NCBI RefSeq assembly: GCF_963169125.1 | Contig: NC_084794.1 | Location: 228,442,219 to 228,506,218, forward strand | Reading direction: 5' to 3' | DNA length: 64,000 nt | Origin: Humulus lupulus | Taxonomy: Eukaryota; Streptophyta; Magnoliopsida; Rosales; Cannabaceae | Part shown: in pieces, positions 22,963 to 33,082 of the stretch | Numbering within the stretch: position 1 is the first letter of the stretch | How the letters are laid out: every line of letters starts with the position of its first letter | Translations under genes and position numbers: made by a program | The notes under the pieces: model-generated | The model's database searches: none | Told to the model about the DNA's origin: nothing | What the model saw: only the letters and a program-made list of their open reading frames with translations

Positions 22963-24472
22963 TGTTGGTATTAAATGATCAAATCAAAGGTACACAACAT
23001 AATATATGGACCCATTTTAATAAATATTAATACCTCCACGATCATACACATATATAAATATTAAATCACACACAAATAGATCAAGGATTACCTCTTGTAG
23101 CCTATCAAGTGTCCTTAAGTCTTTTTGTATAAATCAACGATCTTCCTATCCAGTTTTCTAAGATCTAACACCCTGATCTTCCAGACCAATCCTCAAACAC
23201 ACTAGGACGTGTGTGGGCAAGTAGGATTCAAAATGTTGATTTATGTGACTCCCTAGATGTACTTAACACATGAGATCTAGAGAGTTTTGATAGAGAGAAT
23301 GTTTATAATAGTTTTCAGGTTTAGAGAAAACTATTGCTTTAGAGAGAGAGAGTCTGTATTTTTATTTTTCAAAAAATAATAATTAAGCCATATTCTGAAA
23401 GTCACGTACTATCAGACTTATAAAGATGTTTAATCAAATTAAACAATCTTTATTTAATTAAAATATAATTCAAATTAAAATTGATTAGTTTTTTTCATTT
23501 AATTATTTATTTAAATCATATTTAAAAAGAATAATTGAATAACTGATTAAACAAACTTATTTGAAATTCAAAATTCAAATCCCAGGGATGATTATCCTGA
23601 GTTAGGTGCCACACCCTGTATTGTACAGTGTGTGTCGCCCAGTTCTATTAGGGTTTCCCTAATTTTCTCATTTGTTTATTTAATCAACTTTTAAGACTAT
23701 ATATTTATCCCAACATAAATATTAGTTAATCTAAAATTAACTTTATCTTAAAATATCAGTTTTAAATTAGATAAATAAATATCATATTATAAATAAGATA
23801 ATTATTATTCTCTCTTTATATTAATCCAAACAAGATTAATATTAATTTTTAACCTATTTTTTTCTAAATAAAAACTATATAGTTAAATAATTAATTAATT
23901 CACAATTAATCAATCACCCATAATTATCACATAATTATTTCCTTGTCCTAGAAAATTAATTCCTTTTCAATTTAGTCATTTCTCATTACAAATCTTTCTT
24001 TTGACATCCTTACCCTTGACCGTGTAGGAGAGAGGTGATCTGGGGACCATGGACCTATAATACGAAACTCCAATAAACCAGATTATTAATTAAACTCTTT
24101 AATCTAATAATCATATTTATTAATTCCATGATTACTCCACTATAAATATGAAATTGCACTCTAAGTATTTATAGAATTATATTTACAAAGTTTTCTCTAG
24201 TAGTCCATTGATATAATTAATATATGTAGTTTTGTCCTCCATTATTGGTTCGTTAATCAGAGCTGGTCAAAATTATTGTTTTACCCTTCTAATTGCCTCT
24301 TGATCCTTAAGTACCATTACTTCACTAGCGAATAATTAATCTATAATCTAATTATAGATTTGAGCTCAATAACTATTCAATTCCAGAATCAACCCTTAAG
24401 GGAACCAATATTCAACCCGTTAGGAAAGCATGGATTCCAATATTGTAATTCATGTTCCCAGCCATCCATGAG
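22963..24472 (-). repeat. 5' LTR of element B, truncated
   Basis: It matches 7973 to about 9445 of the other LTR. The remaining part (about 550 bp, which would include the outer end of the element) is missing. Homology stops around 24471-24475, where minus-strand integrase sequence of element A begins. Confidence 0.85.
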
Positions 24473-24475
24473 ATT

Positions 24476-24861
24476 CATCTAGAAGCTCTCGTCTGATAAC
24501 AGAGTCCTTCGAAACACAAATCTGCTCTAGATATCTCAATAATCCCATTTATGAGAGAGTATAATCCCTAGCCACTCCAGCTAGAACGTCATTTTTGTGC
24601 CTCATCAAATGAGGATCATTCATCTGCCCTTCTCTAAATCTCTCCAAAAGAGTAAACTGCATGGTGATGTTAGTTAACTGTCCCATCATCAACTCTATAC
24701 CTGCTTTATTCATCTCTTACGCTTACTCCTTTGATATCTATTTCAAACTAAACACGTGTCCTGGACCTCTCTGACTCAAGGCATATGTCACCACGTTGGA
24801 TTTCCCGGGGTGGTAAAGAATCTCACAATCATAATCTTTCACAAACTCCAGCCAACGCCTT
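24476..24861 (-). pseudogene. Element A: end of RNase H and start of integrase
   Basis: The minus strand begins with [19 protein letters not shown], the end of Ty3 RNase H. It continues through the linker (T-L-L-E-R and M-G-L-L-R-Y) to R-R-E-L-L-D-E-S, just before the zinc-binding histidines of integrase. J has the same order at about 51995-52372. Stops are present (for example after Y-T-L-S). It joins RNase H at 37729 if element D is ignored. Confidence 0.82.
24857..24861. repeat. Left TSD of element D (GCCTT)
   Basis: GCCTT here and ACCTC at 37729-37733 each differ by one transition from GCCTC, the sequence expected in the interrupted RNase H codons. This is an aged TSD. Confidence 0.65.
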
Positions 24862-25506
24862 TGTTTCCCTAAATATTTGCATGATGATGTGGCATGTTAA
24901 AGAGGCACGTGACTGATTATTAATGAAGGACTGGTCATCCTACAACCAGAGTATCAAAAGAAATTGAGTTGCTCGATAGACGCAAGGAATATGTTGAGTA
25001 GCAGGAAGAAAGATAGACTGAAACATGAAACTAGATCTACTCATGGGATCGAGACAAATGCTCAGAAACGGTTATAAGTTAGATATTTCAGGGATATTTA
25101 TTAATTCAAATATAATCAATGTTATTGATATCGTTATTTTATTATATTTGTAACACAAGTTACGGACGGCCCACAGGCCCATATGTACATCCATGAGGCT
25201 ATAAATAGGATTGATAGGATTCATTTGGGAGACACGCAATAATTTGTATTCAGAGAGAAATAGTGATTTTATACACAGTATTTGTATCTATCTTCAAGAC
25301 GTGTGAAACTCGGTGAACCCTTGTTTGCTTATCGTAGGTTTTGGAGTTCTTTTACATTAATAAAAACACTAAGTGGACGTAGGTCATTACCAATCCCTGG
25401 GGCCGAACCACTATAAAGTCCTGGTGTCGTTTACTTTCTTGAATTCAATTCTCTTATTTGTGTCATTTTTCGTGACTCTGTGTAGTTGACCAATTTAGGG
25501 TCAACA
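24862..25506 (+). repeat. 5' LTR of element D (645 bp)
   Basis: Starts TGTTTCCCTAAATATTTGC and ends GGGTCAACA. It matches 37092-37728. A block GTGGACGTAGGTCATTACC...GCCGAACCAC at 25373-25411 is shared with C's LTR in the same sense relative to transcription. Confidence 0.88.
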
Positions 25507-25526
25507 CTTTGGTGCTTTCATTGAGA
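25507..25526 (+). other. Primer-binding region of D
   Basis: CTTTGGTGCTTTCATTGAGA follows the LTR directly and is the same block as in C. The tRNA is not assigned. Confidence 0.6.
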
Positions 25527-25557
25527 GCTAAACTCAAGGAAACCAAGATCTAATACG

Positions 25558-25912
25558 ATGGCTAAGAACATCAGGAGGATGGGTCAAGCTGGACAGGCAT
25601 CGAAAAATCCACAAAATCCACCTCCTCCACTAGGCGTGAAAGAGGATGAGCCTCAAGTGGAACAGGATTAGGAGGAGATGGATGTTGGAATCCTAAGAAT
25701 AGCCTTGGGAGTGTTGCAAGACGAGTTAGCCACCCTAAGAGCTATCCAAGAGAACGTGGCCGAAATGATGGTGATGCACCAGAGGGAGCTCGACCGATAG
25801 CGTCGAGAATCGAATGAAAGACAAGCGGACATGGATCGTCGACAAAGAGATGTGACGGTGGCTTTAGAGGCAGCCATTCAATTGGCTCAAGGACTGCCAC
25901 CTGCACAAAACT
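25558..25912 (+). pseudogene. Element D: gag, N-terminal part
   Basis: The ATG at 25558 begins M-A-K-N-I-R-R-M-G-Q, aligned with the start of C's gag. Proline residues and then a coiled-coil-like segment (G-V-L-Q-D-E-L-A) follow. TAG stops occur at about 25669 and at 25798-25800. At the second, C has a CAG glutamine codon in the matching E-R-Q-R context. The frame is cut by solo LTR G at 25913 and continues at 27802. Confidence 0.78.
25908..25912. repeat. Left TSD of solo LTR G (AAACT)
   Basis: AAACT is repeated exactly at 27797-27801. Confidence 0.85.
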
Positions 25913-27044
25913 TGTAATGACCCAACTACTCTAGACCTTGGACCATTAACGACAACTATACATAGACACTAATAAAACTTACAAGTGAAATAATCGTTAC
26001 TTTATTAAAGACTTGTAAAAACAAATGTTAACTTACATAAAACTTAAAGTAGGATATGGGATCCCATTGTTTTAAAAGAAAAACATAACATAATTGATTA
26101 CATAGTAAAAGGCGGAAAAATACATATAAACCATAAGTAAAGAAACTTCATCCTCGAATCGAACTCTCGGCCCTTCGATTCCATTCCGCCTCAATACACA
26201 TGCCCAAACTACCAAGAACCTTTCCCGCCATCAAAGCTATTTTCCTGCACATATAAACATAAAAGGAGTGAGCCTAATGCCCAGCAAGGAAAATCTAACA
26301 CATAAACCATATACATAAAATTCATAATGTAACATAAAACATATCATAAACATATGTCACATACATACTATAATGGCCATTATTACTTGGGGTCCCATAA
26401 ACAAACAAGTCATATGCCCATTAGATTTGTGGGGCTTGCTAGCTAAGCAAGTCATATGCCCATAAATTTATTGGGGCTTGTTAGTTATATAGGTCATATG
26501 CCCAAGTCTACAAACATGCATAACATCACATAAATCATAGGTTAATCATAACACATATATTATAAGATAACACATAATATAACATATAGAATCCTATCCT
26601 ATTTTCCTTACCAAAAATACCGGGATATGAGAACAGATTTAGGACTTTGGAACACTCCTAAGAACATAAATGGAAGGGTGAGTATACTAAAGAGAATGAG
26701 ATGAAAGTGATGAAAGAACTATATCATCAAGAATATACTTACCAAAAACCTTATGTTCAAGAACTTAGATTTCCTATCCAAGAATAAAGAATAAAGTTAG
26801 GGGCTGAGTTGAAAACTATAAGAATTTGAAGAAAATAATACCAAATGAACTAGAGTTTTGAAATACCTTGAATGCTTTTATGACCAATCTAAACCTTGAA
26901 CCGAAATGTGTTATAAACCTTACTTCCCAAGTGTTTGGTAAGCTTATAATTCACAACCCAAGTGTTTACACTCTCACAATAACCTAGTAACTTGCAGCCT
27001 CTAAACTTAGCTTGAAGAATGAATAAATGGCTGGGTACTAGGTC

Positions 27045-27054
27045 CTATTTATAG
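27045..27054 (-). promoter_or_regulatory. TATA box of solo LTR G
   Basis: The minus strand reads CTATAAATAG, the same decamer as in LTRs I and K. The palindromic GC block lies about 190-320 bp upstream. Confidence 0.65.
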
Positions 27055-27235
27055 AGTTTAAGAATGAAAAGATCTTCATTTAACTTAAATAAAAATAATG
27101 GCTTTTTGAGTGAAAAATATTTGAATTATCGTTCAGCAGAGGATGAAGACTCGTTCAAAAAGATGCTGGACTTATCAAGAGGTTAAGGATTTGAATGAGA
27201 ACGTTTTTGAAAACTTTCAAAAATACACTGAAGGA

Positions 27236-27362
27236 GGCGATATATCGCCCCCTGTAGGCAATATATCGCCTGGGCCAGCATGCCCGAGGTGATCGTGCGA
27301 AGTTTCGTGTTTTTCGTATCCCCGTGCTGCGATATATCGCCCCCTATAGCTGCGATATATCG
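27236..27362. repeat. Cluster of GGCGATATATCGCC palindromes in LTR G
   Basis: 27236-27249 is a perfect 14-bp palindrome. Near-copies (CGATATATCG cores) lie at about 27258-27271, 27329-27341 and 27352-27361. Two related copies occur in K's LTR. Confidence 0.75.
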
Positions 27363-27801
27363 GCATACGCTGAATATTTAAACACGAAATTACACAATTT
27401 TAGCTTAATTTGAATTGAGTAAACAACCTTGACACCTCTAACGTTTTAAAAGCTGCTGACAAACCCTAGGATATTCAAATATTACTCTTAATAAACTTAT
27501 TCCTCAAAAATACTTAATTATCATTAAACATACACATGACACGTGTTACTTTCTTATTGGGTCTATCTAAACCTTATAATATAATAAATATCACTATTAA
27601 TATCAGTCATATTAATCAAACCTTAGGTTAAAACTAATATTCTTAAACTATAGGTTAAACTTAGAAAATCTACAAGTGTTACTATGAGTGTCCAAATAAA
27701 TCTCGGTTTGAACCAAAGTCCACAGTCATAAAAATACTACTACTATTACTATTATACTACTATCTAACTAATTAAGTAAAGTTCTTGGACTCTATAAAAC
27801 T

Positions 27802-29575
27802 CCCAGCCAGACCTATCGCCAAATCCTCATCCTCCTCAAAACCCACGATCAGAGCATCACCAAAGTCCTCCAAACCCACAAGACCCTAGAAGTCCACAAC
27901 AGGTGGAACAACATCTAGCTGCCCAGCAGGAAAGACAGCCTCAAAATCCTGCTATAAATAATGAGCAGTGTCAACCCTCTCGTGCTGGTCGAGGTAGTAT
28001 ATAGCAGCATAGACAGAATATGGATGAACAATGTCCCAGAAGCCCTAGACCTCTTGTAACAGACGAGAAAAACCTTCCTAGCAGGGGACAGGTCCCTCAG
28101 GAAGTAGGAGGCAGACGGACTTAGGTTCTGCGGTCTGGGATCCCCCACGACAGAGCAATGTCTACGGACCCAACTACCAGCACATGCCTCCTCCTGTTTA
28201 CCAAGACAACCTAGGGATAAGAGAGGGGGACAATGCATACAACAGGTCACGTACTCACAGGCCGCAGTACAGAGACGACCATAATTACAACAAAGAGGAC
28301 TTCAATTATAATAGGAGAAACACTAGTCGGAAACACGAGCAAAGGTACAGGCAGTGAAACCCTCCTCCAATGGACAACTGACCAGCAAAGCCAGAATGCT
28401 GGGGCGCAGCCCAGACAACCCAACGTCTTTGACCGATTAGGTGTAAGCGAGCAAAGACAAAGAGATGAGGACTTAAGGGAAAGGCGCGATAACCATGTCC
28501 CACCTACTGCGGTCGATCCTGCCCCTGTTGTACCATTTGTTGTTCAGGCTCAAATAGATGCCCTAAATCAGGTTGTACAACAGCTGGTCAGGAATAAAAC
28601 TTCCCATATTGATTATGGCCGAAGAAAGGGCACCTCGTTCATCAACAAAATTGTTATGGCAGAGATCCCAAGAAAATTCAAAATGTTAGTACTACCCAAC
28701 TTCACTGGAAGAGATGGCCCAGTTTCTCGCTTGAATAAGTTTTAGATACAAATGGACATACAAAAGGTGTCTGAAGATACTCGATGCAGGATCTTTTCTA
28801 CTACTTTATCTAATGCTGCCCAGGAATGGTACTTCAAATTTCCTCTGGTCAGCATAGTTTCATGGGAGATGTTCGTAAAGGAGTTATATTGACAACTTTA
28901 TGCTGGTCAGATACACCCAACAGAGGCCAATACATTGGTCTATAAGACAAAAGGAAGGAGAACCTCTAAAGGAGTACGTCCAGAGGTTTATGCGAGCAAT
29001 GACTCAGGCCAAATTGGTTGGAGATGAGGGAAAAATGATTGCCATCACCACTGAGTGCAACACCAATCTCCCATTTGGAGCAGCCTAAGGAAAAATGGAG
29101 TCAAAAGTGCTCAGGAATTTTTGGATCGAGCAAAAAAATACATCAAGTTGGAGGAGGTTATCGCCAATGAAGGAAAGTCTCCAAAGGCTGACCAAAGCAA
29201 AAAAGAAGAGTCGACCAAGGCTGCTAGTGGGTCTAGCAAGCCCAACAACAATAACGTCAAAAATAATAATAAGAATGGAGGAAAAGGGCAAATGTTGAGC
29301 AGACGACGTCTGATAACAAGCACCCTAAGCAAAACAGGTACGAGTCGAGGTGCACTAACTACACGACCCTGGTCGACAACAGAGCAGAAGTGTATCAGGC
29401 CACTCACACCACGGTCCCTTTCAAACGACTAGCCTCGATTAGAAAGGACATATCCAAGCGGGACACAACCAAGTTTTGTCATTTCCACAACGACTATGGC
29501 CATGGTACAAACGAATTTAACCAGTTGAAAGACAAGATCGAGTTCCTTATACGATAGGGACACCTAAGAAGATAT
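27802..29575 (+). pseudogene. Element D: gag, remaining part
   Basis: After G the gag continues in several frames: a proline-rich segment, then 28500-28745 with A-Q-I-D-A-L-N-Q-V-V and F-K-M-L-V-L-P-N-F-T. M-D-I-Q-K-V-S-E-D and the capsid end follow (28900-29300). Then comes a lysine/asparagine-rich stretch and a zinc-knuckle remnant (C-H-F-H-N-D-Y-G-H-G-T-N-E-F) near 29477-29520, whose last cysteine is changed to phenylalanine. Each segment aligns with C's gag. Many stops and frameshifts prevent translation. Confidence 0.75.
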
Positions 29576-29649
29576 GTGCGCACAGGGGGAAACCCCAAGC
29601 ATAAGGCTAATGAAGGCAATGAGCAGGCACATGTACACCAATGCTCGCC

Positions 29650-30090
29650 TCCGCTGCAGCTATCCCAGTCGCTAGTACTTTGCTAACTATATGTGGGGGA
29701 CCGCATTTATCTGGTGACAGTGGTAAGGCAAGAGAAAGATATGTTAGGACCCTACGTCATGAGTAGAATATAGAAATGTTAACCATCGAGGAGCGAACTC
29801 CCAATAAAGCTAGAACAGAGGAAGAGAGTATAAATTTCTCTGAGCTGGACACACAGCATGTCCGATTCCCCCACTTAGATCCCTTGGTCATAGATGTTCA
29901 AATCGCCAACATGATGGTGAAATGAGTGTTGGTAGATACTGGAAGCTGGGTGAACATTCCATATAAATTTTCACTGGAAAGAATGAAACTATCAGTGCAA
30001 GATCTAGAACCATCCAACCAAAAGCAAAAAAGTACAGATCGGGGAGCGGAGCAGAAAAAAGGTTGCTAGTGGTAAATGAATCACATGTCC
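29650..30090 (+). pseudogene. Element D: protease remnant
   Basis: Homology to C resumes with [12 protein letters not shown] at 29764-29766 stands where C has CAG (L-R-H-D-Q). H-V-R-F-P-H-L-D-P-L-V-I and the active-site region V-L-V-D-T-G-S-W-V-N-I follow at about 29926-29960. A TGA precedes the active site. About 400 bp of the C-terminal protease part seen in C is missing. Confidence 0.75.
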
Positions 30091-30184
30091 GATCAAGTGA
30101 ACAAGTCACCAAATAGGTGTTGCCCAAAGTGAGGATAGAGACTTATATCCTCACTTTGGGAATTTTGAGGAAGATATTTGACCC

Positions 30185-31198
30185 GTGGAGGACCTTGAGG
30201 AGGTCCATCTAGAAGAAAAAGATCCAACTAGAGTTGTGAAAGTTGGTAAAAGCTTAGAGACAAAAATCAAGGAAATTCTTGTGGAGTTTTTGAACGAGAA
30301 CCAGGAGGTCCTTGCCTGGTCACATAAAGACATGGTGGGAATCAACTCAGCAGTTATTAGCCATGTCCTGAATGTAAACAAGAACCACCCACCAGTCCAA
30401 CGAAAAAGAAGGCTGCTCGACAAAGAAAGGTCTAAAGCTTTAAAAGAAGAAGTCGATAAGCTAAAGGAAAATGGATTCATCAGGGTAGCGTTTTATCCAT
30501 CTTGGGTGTCTAATCCTGTTCTAGTCCCTAAACCAAATGGTAAATGGAGAACTTGCGTGGATTTCACAGACCTTAATAAAGCATGCCCAAAAGATTGTTT
30601 CCCACTTCCAAGGATCGACCAATTGGTCGATGCTACATCAAGGCATGAAATTTTATCATTCATGGATGCATACTCCGGCTATAATCAAATTAGTATGCAT
30701 CCACCTGATGAGGAACATACCAGCTTTCGAACAAATACGGGGCCTTACTGTTACACAGTCATGCCCTTCGGTTTGAAAAATGCTGGGGCATTTTACCAAC
30801 GACTAGTAAACCACATGTTCAAAGACCAGATCAGAAATAACATGGAGGTTTACGTTGATGACATTTTGGTCAAGTAAAAAAAATCTGTTGAGCACGTCAA
30901 GGACTTACAGGAATGCTTCAACATCTTGAATAAATATCAGATGAAGCTTAATCCCCTTAAGTGTTCATTTGGGGTCGAATCAGGAAATTTTTTGGGGTTC
31001 ATAGTAAACTCACGAGGAATCGAGGCCAATCCCGAAAAAATTCGAGCGCTAATTGAGATGCAGTCACCAGCCAAAATTAAAGATGTACAAAACCTAACAG
31101 GGAGAATTAAGGTACTGAGTAGATTTATATCTAAATCTACTGACAAATGCATCTCTTTTTTAATCTACTCAGAGGAAACAAAAAGTTTGAATGGATAA
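30185..31198 (+). pseudogene. Element D: reverse transcriptase
   Basis: The frame 30185-30877 is the longest open piece of D. It holds W-S-H-K-D-M-V-G-I, P-V-Q-R-K-R-R, V-P-K-P-N-G-K-W-R, the palm start F-M-D-A-Y-S-G-Y-N-Q, M-P-F-G-L-K-N-A and the active site Y-V-D-D in M-E-V-Y-V-D-D-I-L-V-K, intact. A TAA directly after stops it. The downstream frame 30926-31198 holds L-N-P-L-K-C-S-F-G-V and F-L-G-F-I-V-N-S-R-G, then the thumb. C lines up along the whole length. Confidence 0.85.
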
Positions 31199-31485
31199 AA
31201 TAGTGCGAACAGGCTTTTCAGACACTCAAGGACCATATGTCACGACCGCCCATTCTGTCCAAGCTTGTAGAAGGAGAAACTTTGTACATCTACCTAACAA
31301 TAACAGAGTATGTTGCTAGTGTTATTTTGATCAGGAAAGAAGACAACATTCAAAAGGCAGTGTACTATATAAGTAAAAGGCTAGTAGGAGCATAATTACG
31401 TTATCCGGATATAGAGAAATTGGCTTACTATTTGATACCGACATCAAGAAAACTGCGGCCCTACTTTTGAGCTCACCCCATATTA
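31199..31485 (+). pseudogene. Element D: connection region before RNase H, degraded
   Basis: Weak homology to C's connection continues (C-E-Q-A-F-Q-T-L-K-D and L-S-K-L-V-E-G-E-T-L-Y-I) with stops and frameshifts. The sequence is cut at 31485 by inverted-repeat element H and continues at 32262 with D-Q-P-L-R-Q-V-L. Confidence 0.6.
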
Positions 31486-32261
31486 GAGCACTCCCAATGG
31501 ATGAGGTAAAATGTCCAATTCTTTATAATATAGAGAAAAAGTGGTTAAATAGTCTTCCAATGGGTGATGTAAACTTATATTTTTTTTACCTAAATGAATA
31601 GTATTTCTCTATATGTAGTGAAATACTATTCATCAAGCTATAAATATTTTATTATTTTTTTATAAAATTTTGTATATATATATATATATGAGTGCGATAC
31701 TATTATATTTAATTATTTTATTTCTTAAAATGAATAAAATATTTAAAAAATATATAATATTTAAATGATGTAGAGAAAAAATAGAGAAGATGATGTATGG
31801 TATAATGTAAAAGTTTGCGGCAAATTATAAAAAAATATGTTTTGGTGATGTATTTTGTAATGCACTTTATCTATAATATTTAGCTAAAACTCACAAAAAC
31901 ATCTTCCATCAGCTCCTTTATCCATATATTTATAATAGCTATGCACAAACGCCAATTAATCCATATCTACATTTACATAACATTTACATATCCTTTATAT
32001 AATATTTATTATTATTATTTTTCTTAAGAAGCTTTCCCTATCCCATTTAGTATATATTTATTATTTCTTTTTTTGTTTTCAATTATTTTATTTTACTTTA
32101 ATTAATAAAATATGTTTAAAGATATAATATTTAAATGATGTAGATAAATATATAGAGAAGCTGATGTATGGTATAATGTAAAACTTAGAGGTAAAATAGA
32201 AAAATGTGTGTTTTGGTGAGGTATTTTAAAGGATGGAGTAGAGCATCCATTGGAAGTGCTC
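31486..32261. mobile_element. H: non-coding inverted-repeat DNA element (MITE-like, 776 bp)
   Basis: Ends GAGCACTCCCAATGGATG and CATCCATTGGAAGTGCTC are inverted repeats with one mismatch. The element interrupts the D coding sequence cleanly. Flanking TTA on the left and TTT(A) on the right suggest a 3-bp TSD of the PIF/Harbinger (Tourist) kind, which is inference. It has no ORF. Internally a segment of roughly 85 bp (31771-31855) recurs imperfectly at 32140-32230, so part of it is duplicated. Confidence 0.72.
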
Positions 32262-33025
32262 TTTATCGACCAGCCACTACGGCAAGTCTTGCAAATACCA
32301 GAAGTTGTTGGTCGACTATTAAAATGGGTGGTTGAGCTAAGGCAGTTCGAAGTGTCTTATTTACCGTGATCATCCATAAAGGGACAATCCTTAGCAGACT
32401 TTGTAGTTGAATTCACTGGACTCCCAGCCAATGAGCAGACTATAGAGCCTGAAGCCCAAGATAAAGCTCCCACCTGTAGACTGTTCATGGACAGATAATC
32501 AAATTAGCATAATTCGGGGCAGGGTTGATTTTAATAACCCCCGAAGGGCATAGGTTTCACTATGCAGTTAGATTCAATTTTTATGCCTCCAATAATGAAG
32601 TCGAGTATGAAGCACTACTCGCGGGATTGAGACTAGCGAAGGATGTGAATGTAAAGTCACTTGAAATATACATTGAATCCCAACTAGTTGTCAATCAAAT
32701 AATTGGAGAATATCAGGCTAGAGATCTTAAAGTGGTCGCTTATCTGAACAAGGAAAAAGACTTGCTAGCTCAATTTGAAAAGTATACATTACAGCAAGTA
32801 CCGCGCAACCAAAACTCCAATGCTGACGTCTTAGCCAAATTAGCAAGCACCAAAGACGTCGATAGACTAAGCATAGTGCCAATCGAACATCTATTACCTC
32901 CCAGCATCCAAGTAAAAGAACCCTCCCTAGTGATACAAGCAACCGGCACTTGGATGACACCCATCATTCAATATCTCGAGCAAGGATCGTTACTAGTGGA
33001 CATAAATAAGTCAAGAGCACTGTAA
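32262..33025 (+). pseudogene. Element D: RNase H
   Basis: After H the connection ends (L-L-K-W-V-V-E-L) and RNase H follows. The first half is degraded: D-R where C has T-D-G-S-S. The open frame 32525-33025 runs from I-L-I-T-P-E-G-H-R-F to beyond the domain, with Y-E-A-L-L-A-G-L and Y-I-E-S-Q-L-V-V-N-Q. In the last motif, glutamate replaces the aspartate usual at the D-S-Q-L-V-V position. N-S-N-A-D-V-L-A-K-L-A is the C-terminal aspartate motif. Confidence 0.8.
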
Positions 33026-33082
33026 AGGAAATCGACTCAATTTTTCTTGCTTGATGGAATTTTGTATCGATGAGGATATTCT

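Larger units (their letters stand above)
7973..24472 (-). mobile_element. Element B: Ty1/copia retrotransposon with 2-kb LTRs, inserted in A
   Basis: Two similar LTRs (7973-9997 and a truncated one 22963 to about 24472) enclose, on the minus strand, a primer site, a 2-kb leader, a gag fragment, integrase, reverse transcriptase, RNase H and a polypurine tract. Element C is inserted in its gag. The left end abuts A's pol at 7972. The right LTR has lost about 550 bp and joins A's integrase start directly, so one deletion removed the LTR end together with about 0.96 kb of A's integrase. The domain sequences resemble the Angela/TAR/Tork side of copia, but I cannot settle the lineage. Protease was not found. 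Confidence 0.82.
25913..27796 (-). mobile_element. G: solo LTR of a Ty3 chromovirus (1884 bp)
   Basis: An LTR without internal region, flanked by perfect AAACT TSDs, interrupts D's gag. Plus-strand ends are TGTAATGACCCAAC and GGACTCTATA, so one end has CA changed to TA. Read on the minus strand it is clearly homologous to K's 5' LTR (59001-60792), including the TATA box, the conserved CTTGCTGGGC block and the ends. It holds several CGATATATCG palindromes at 27236-27362. Confidence 0.85.

Noticed and set aside
27230..27370. Palindrome cluster as a CRISPR array
   Set aside because: Only a few short copies at irregular distances, in a plant LTR; no spacers or cas genes.
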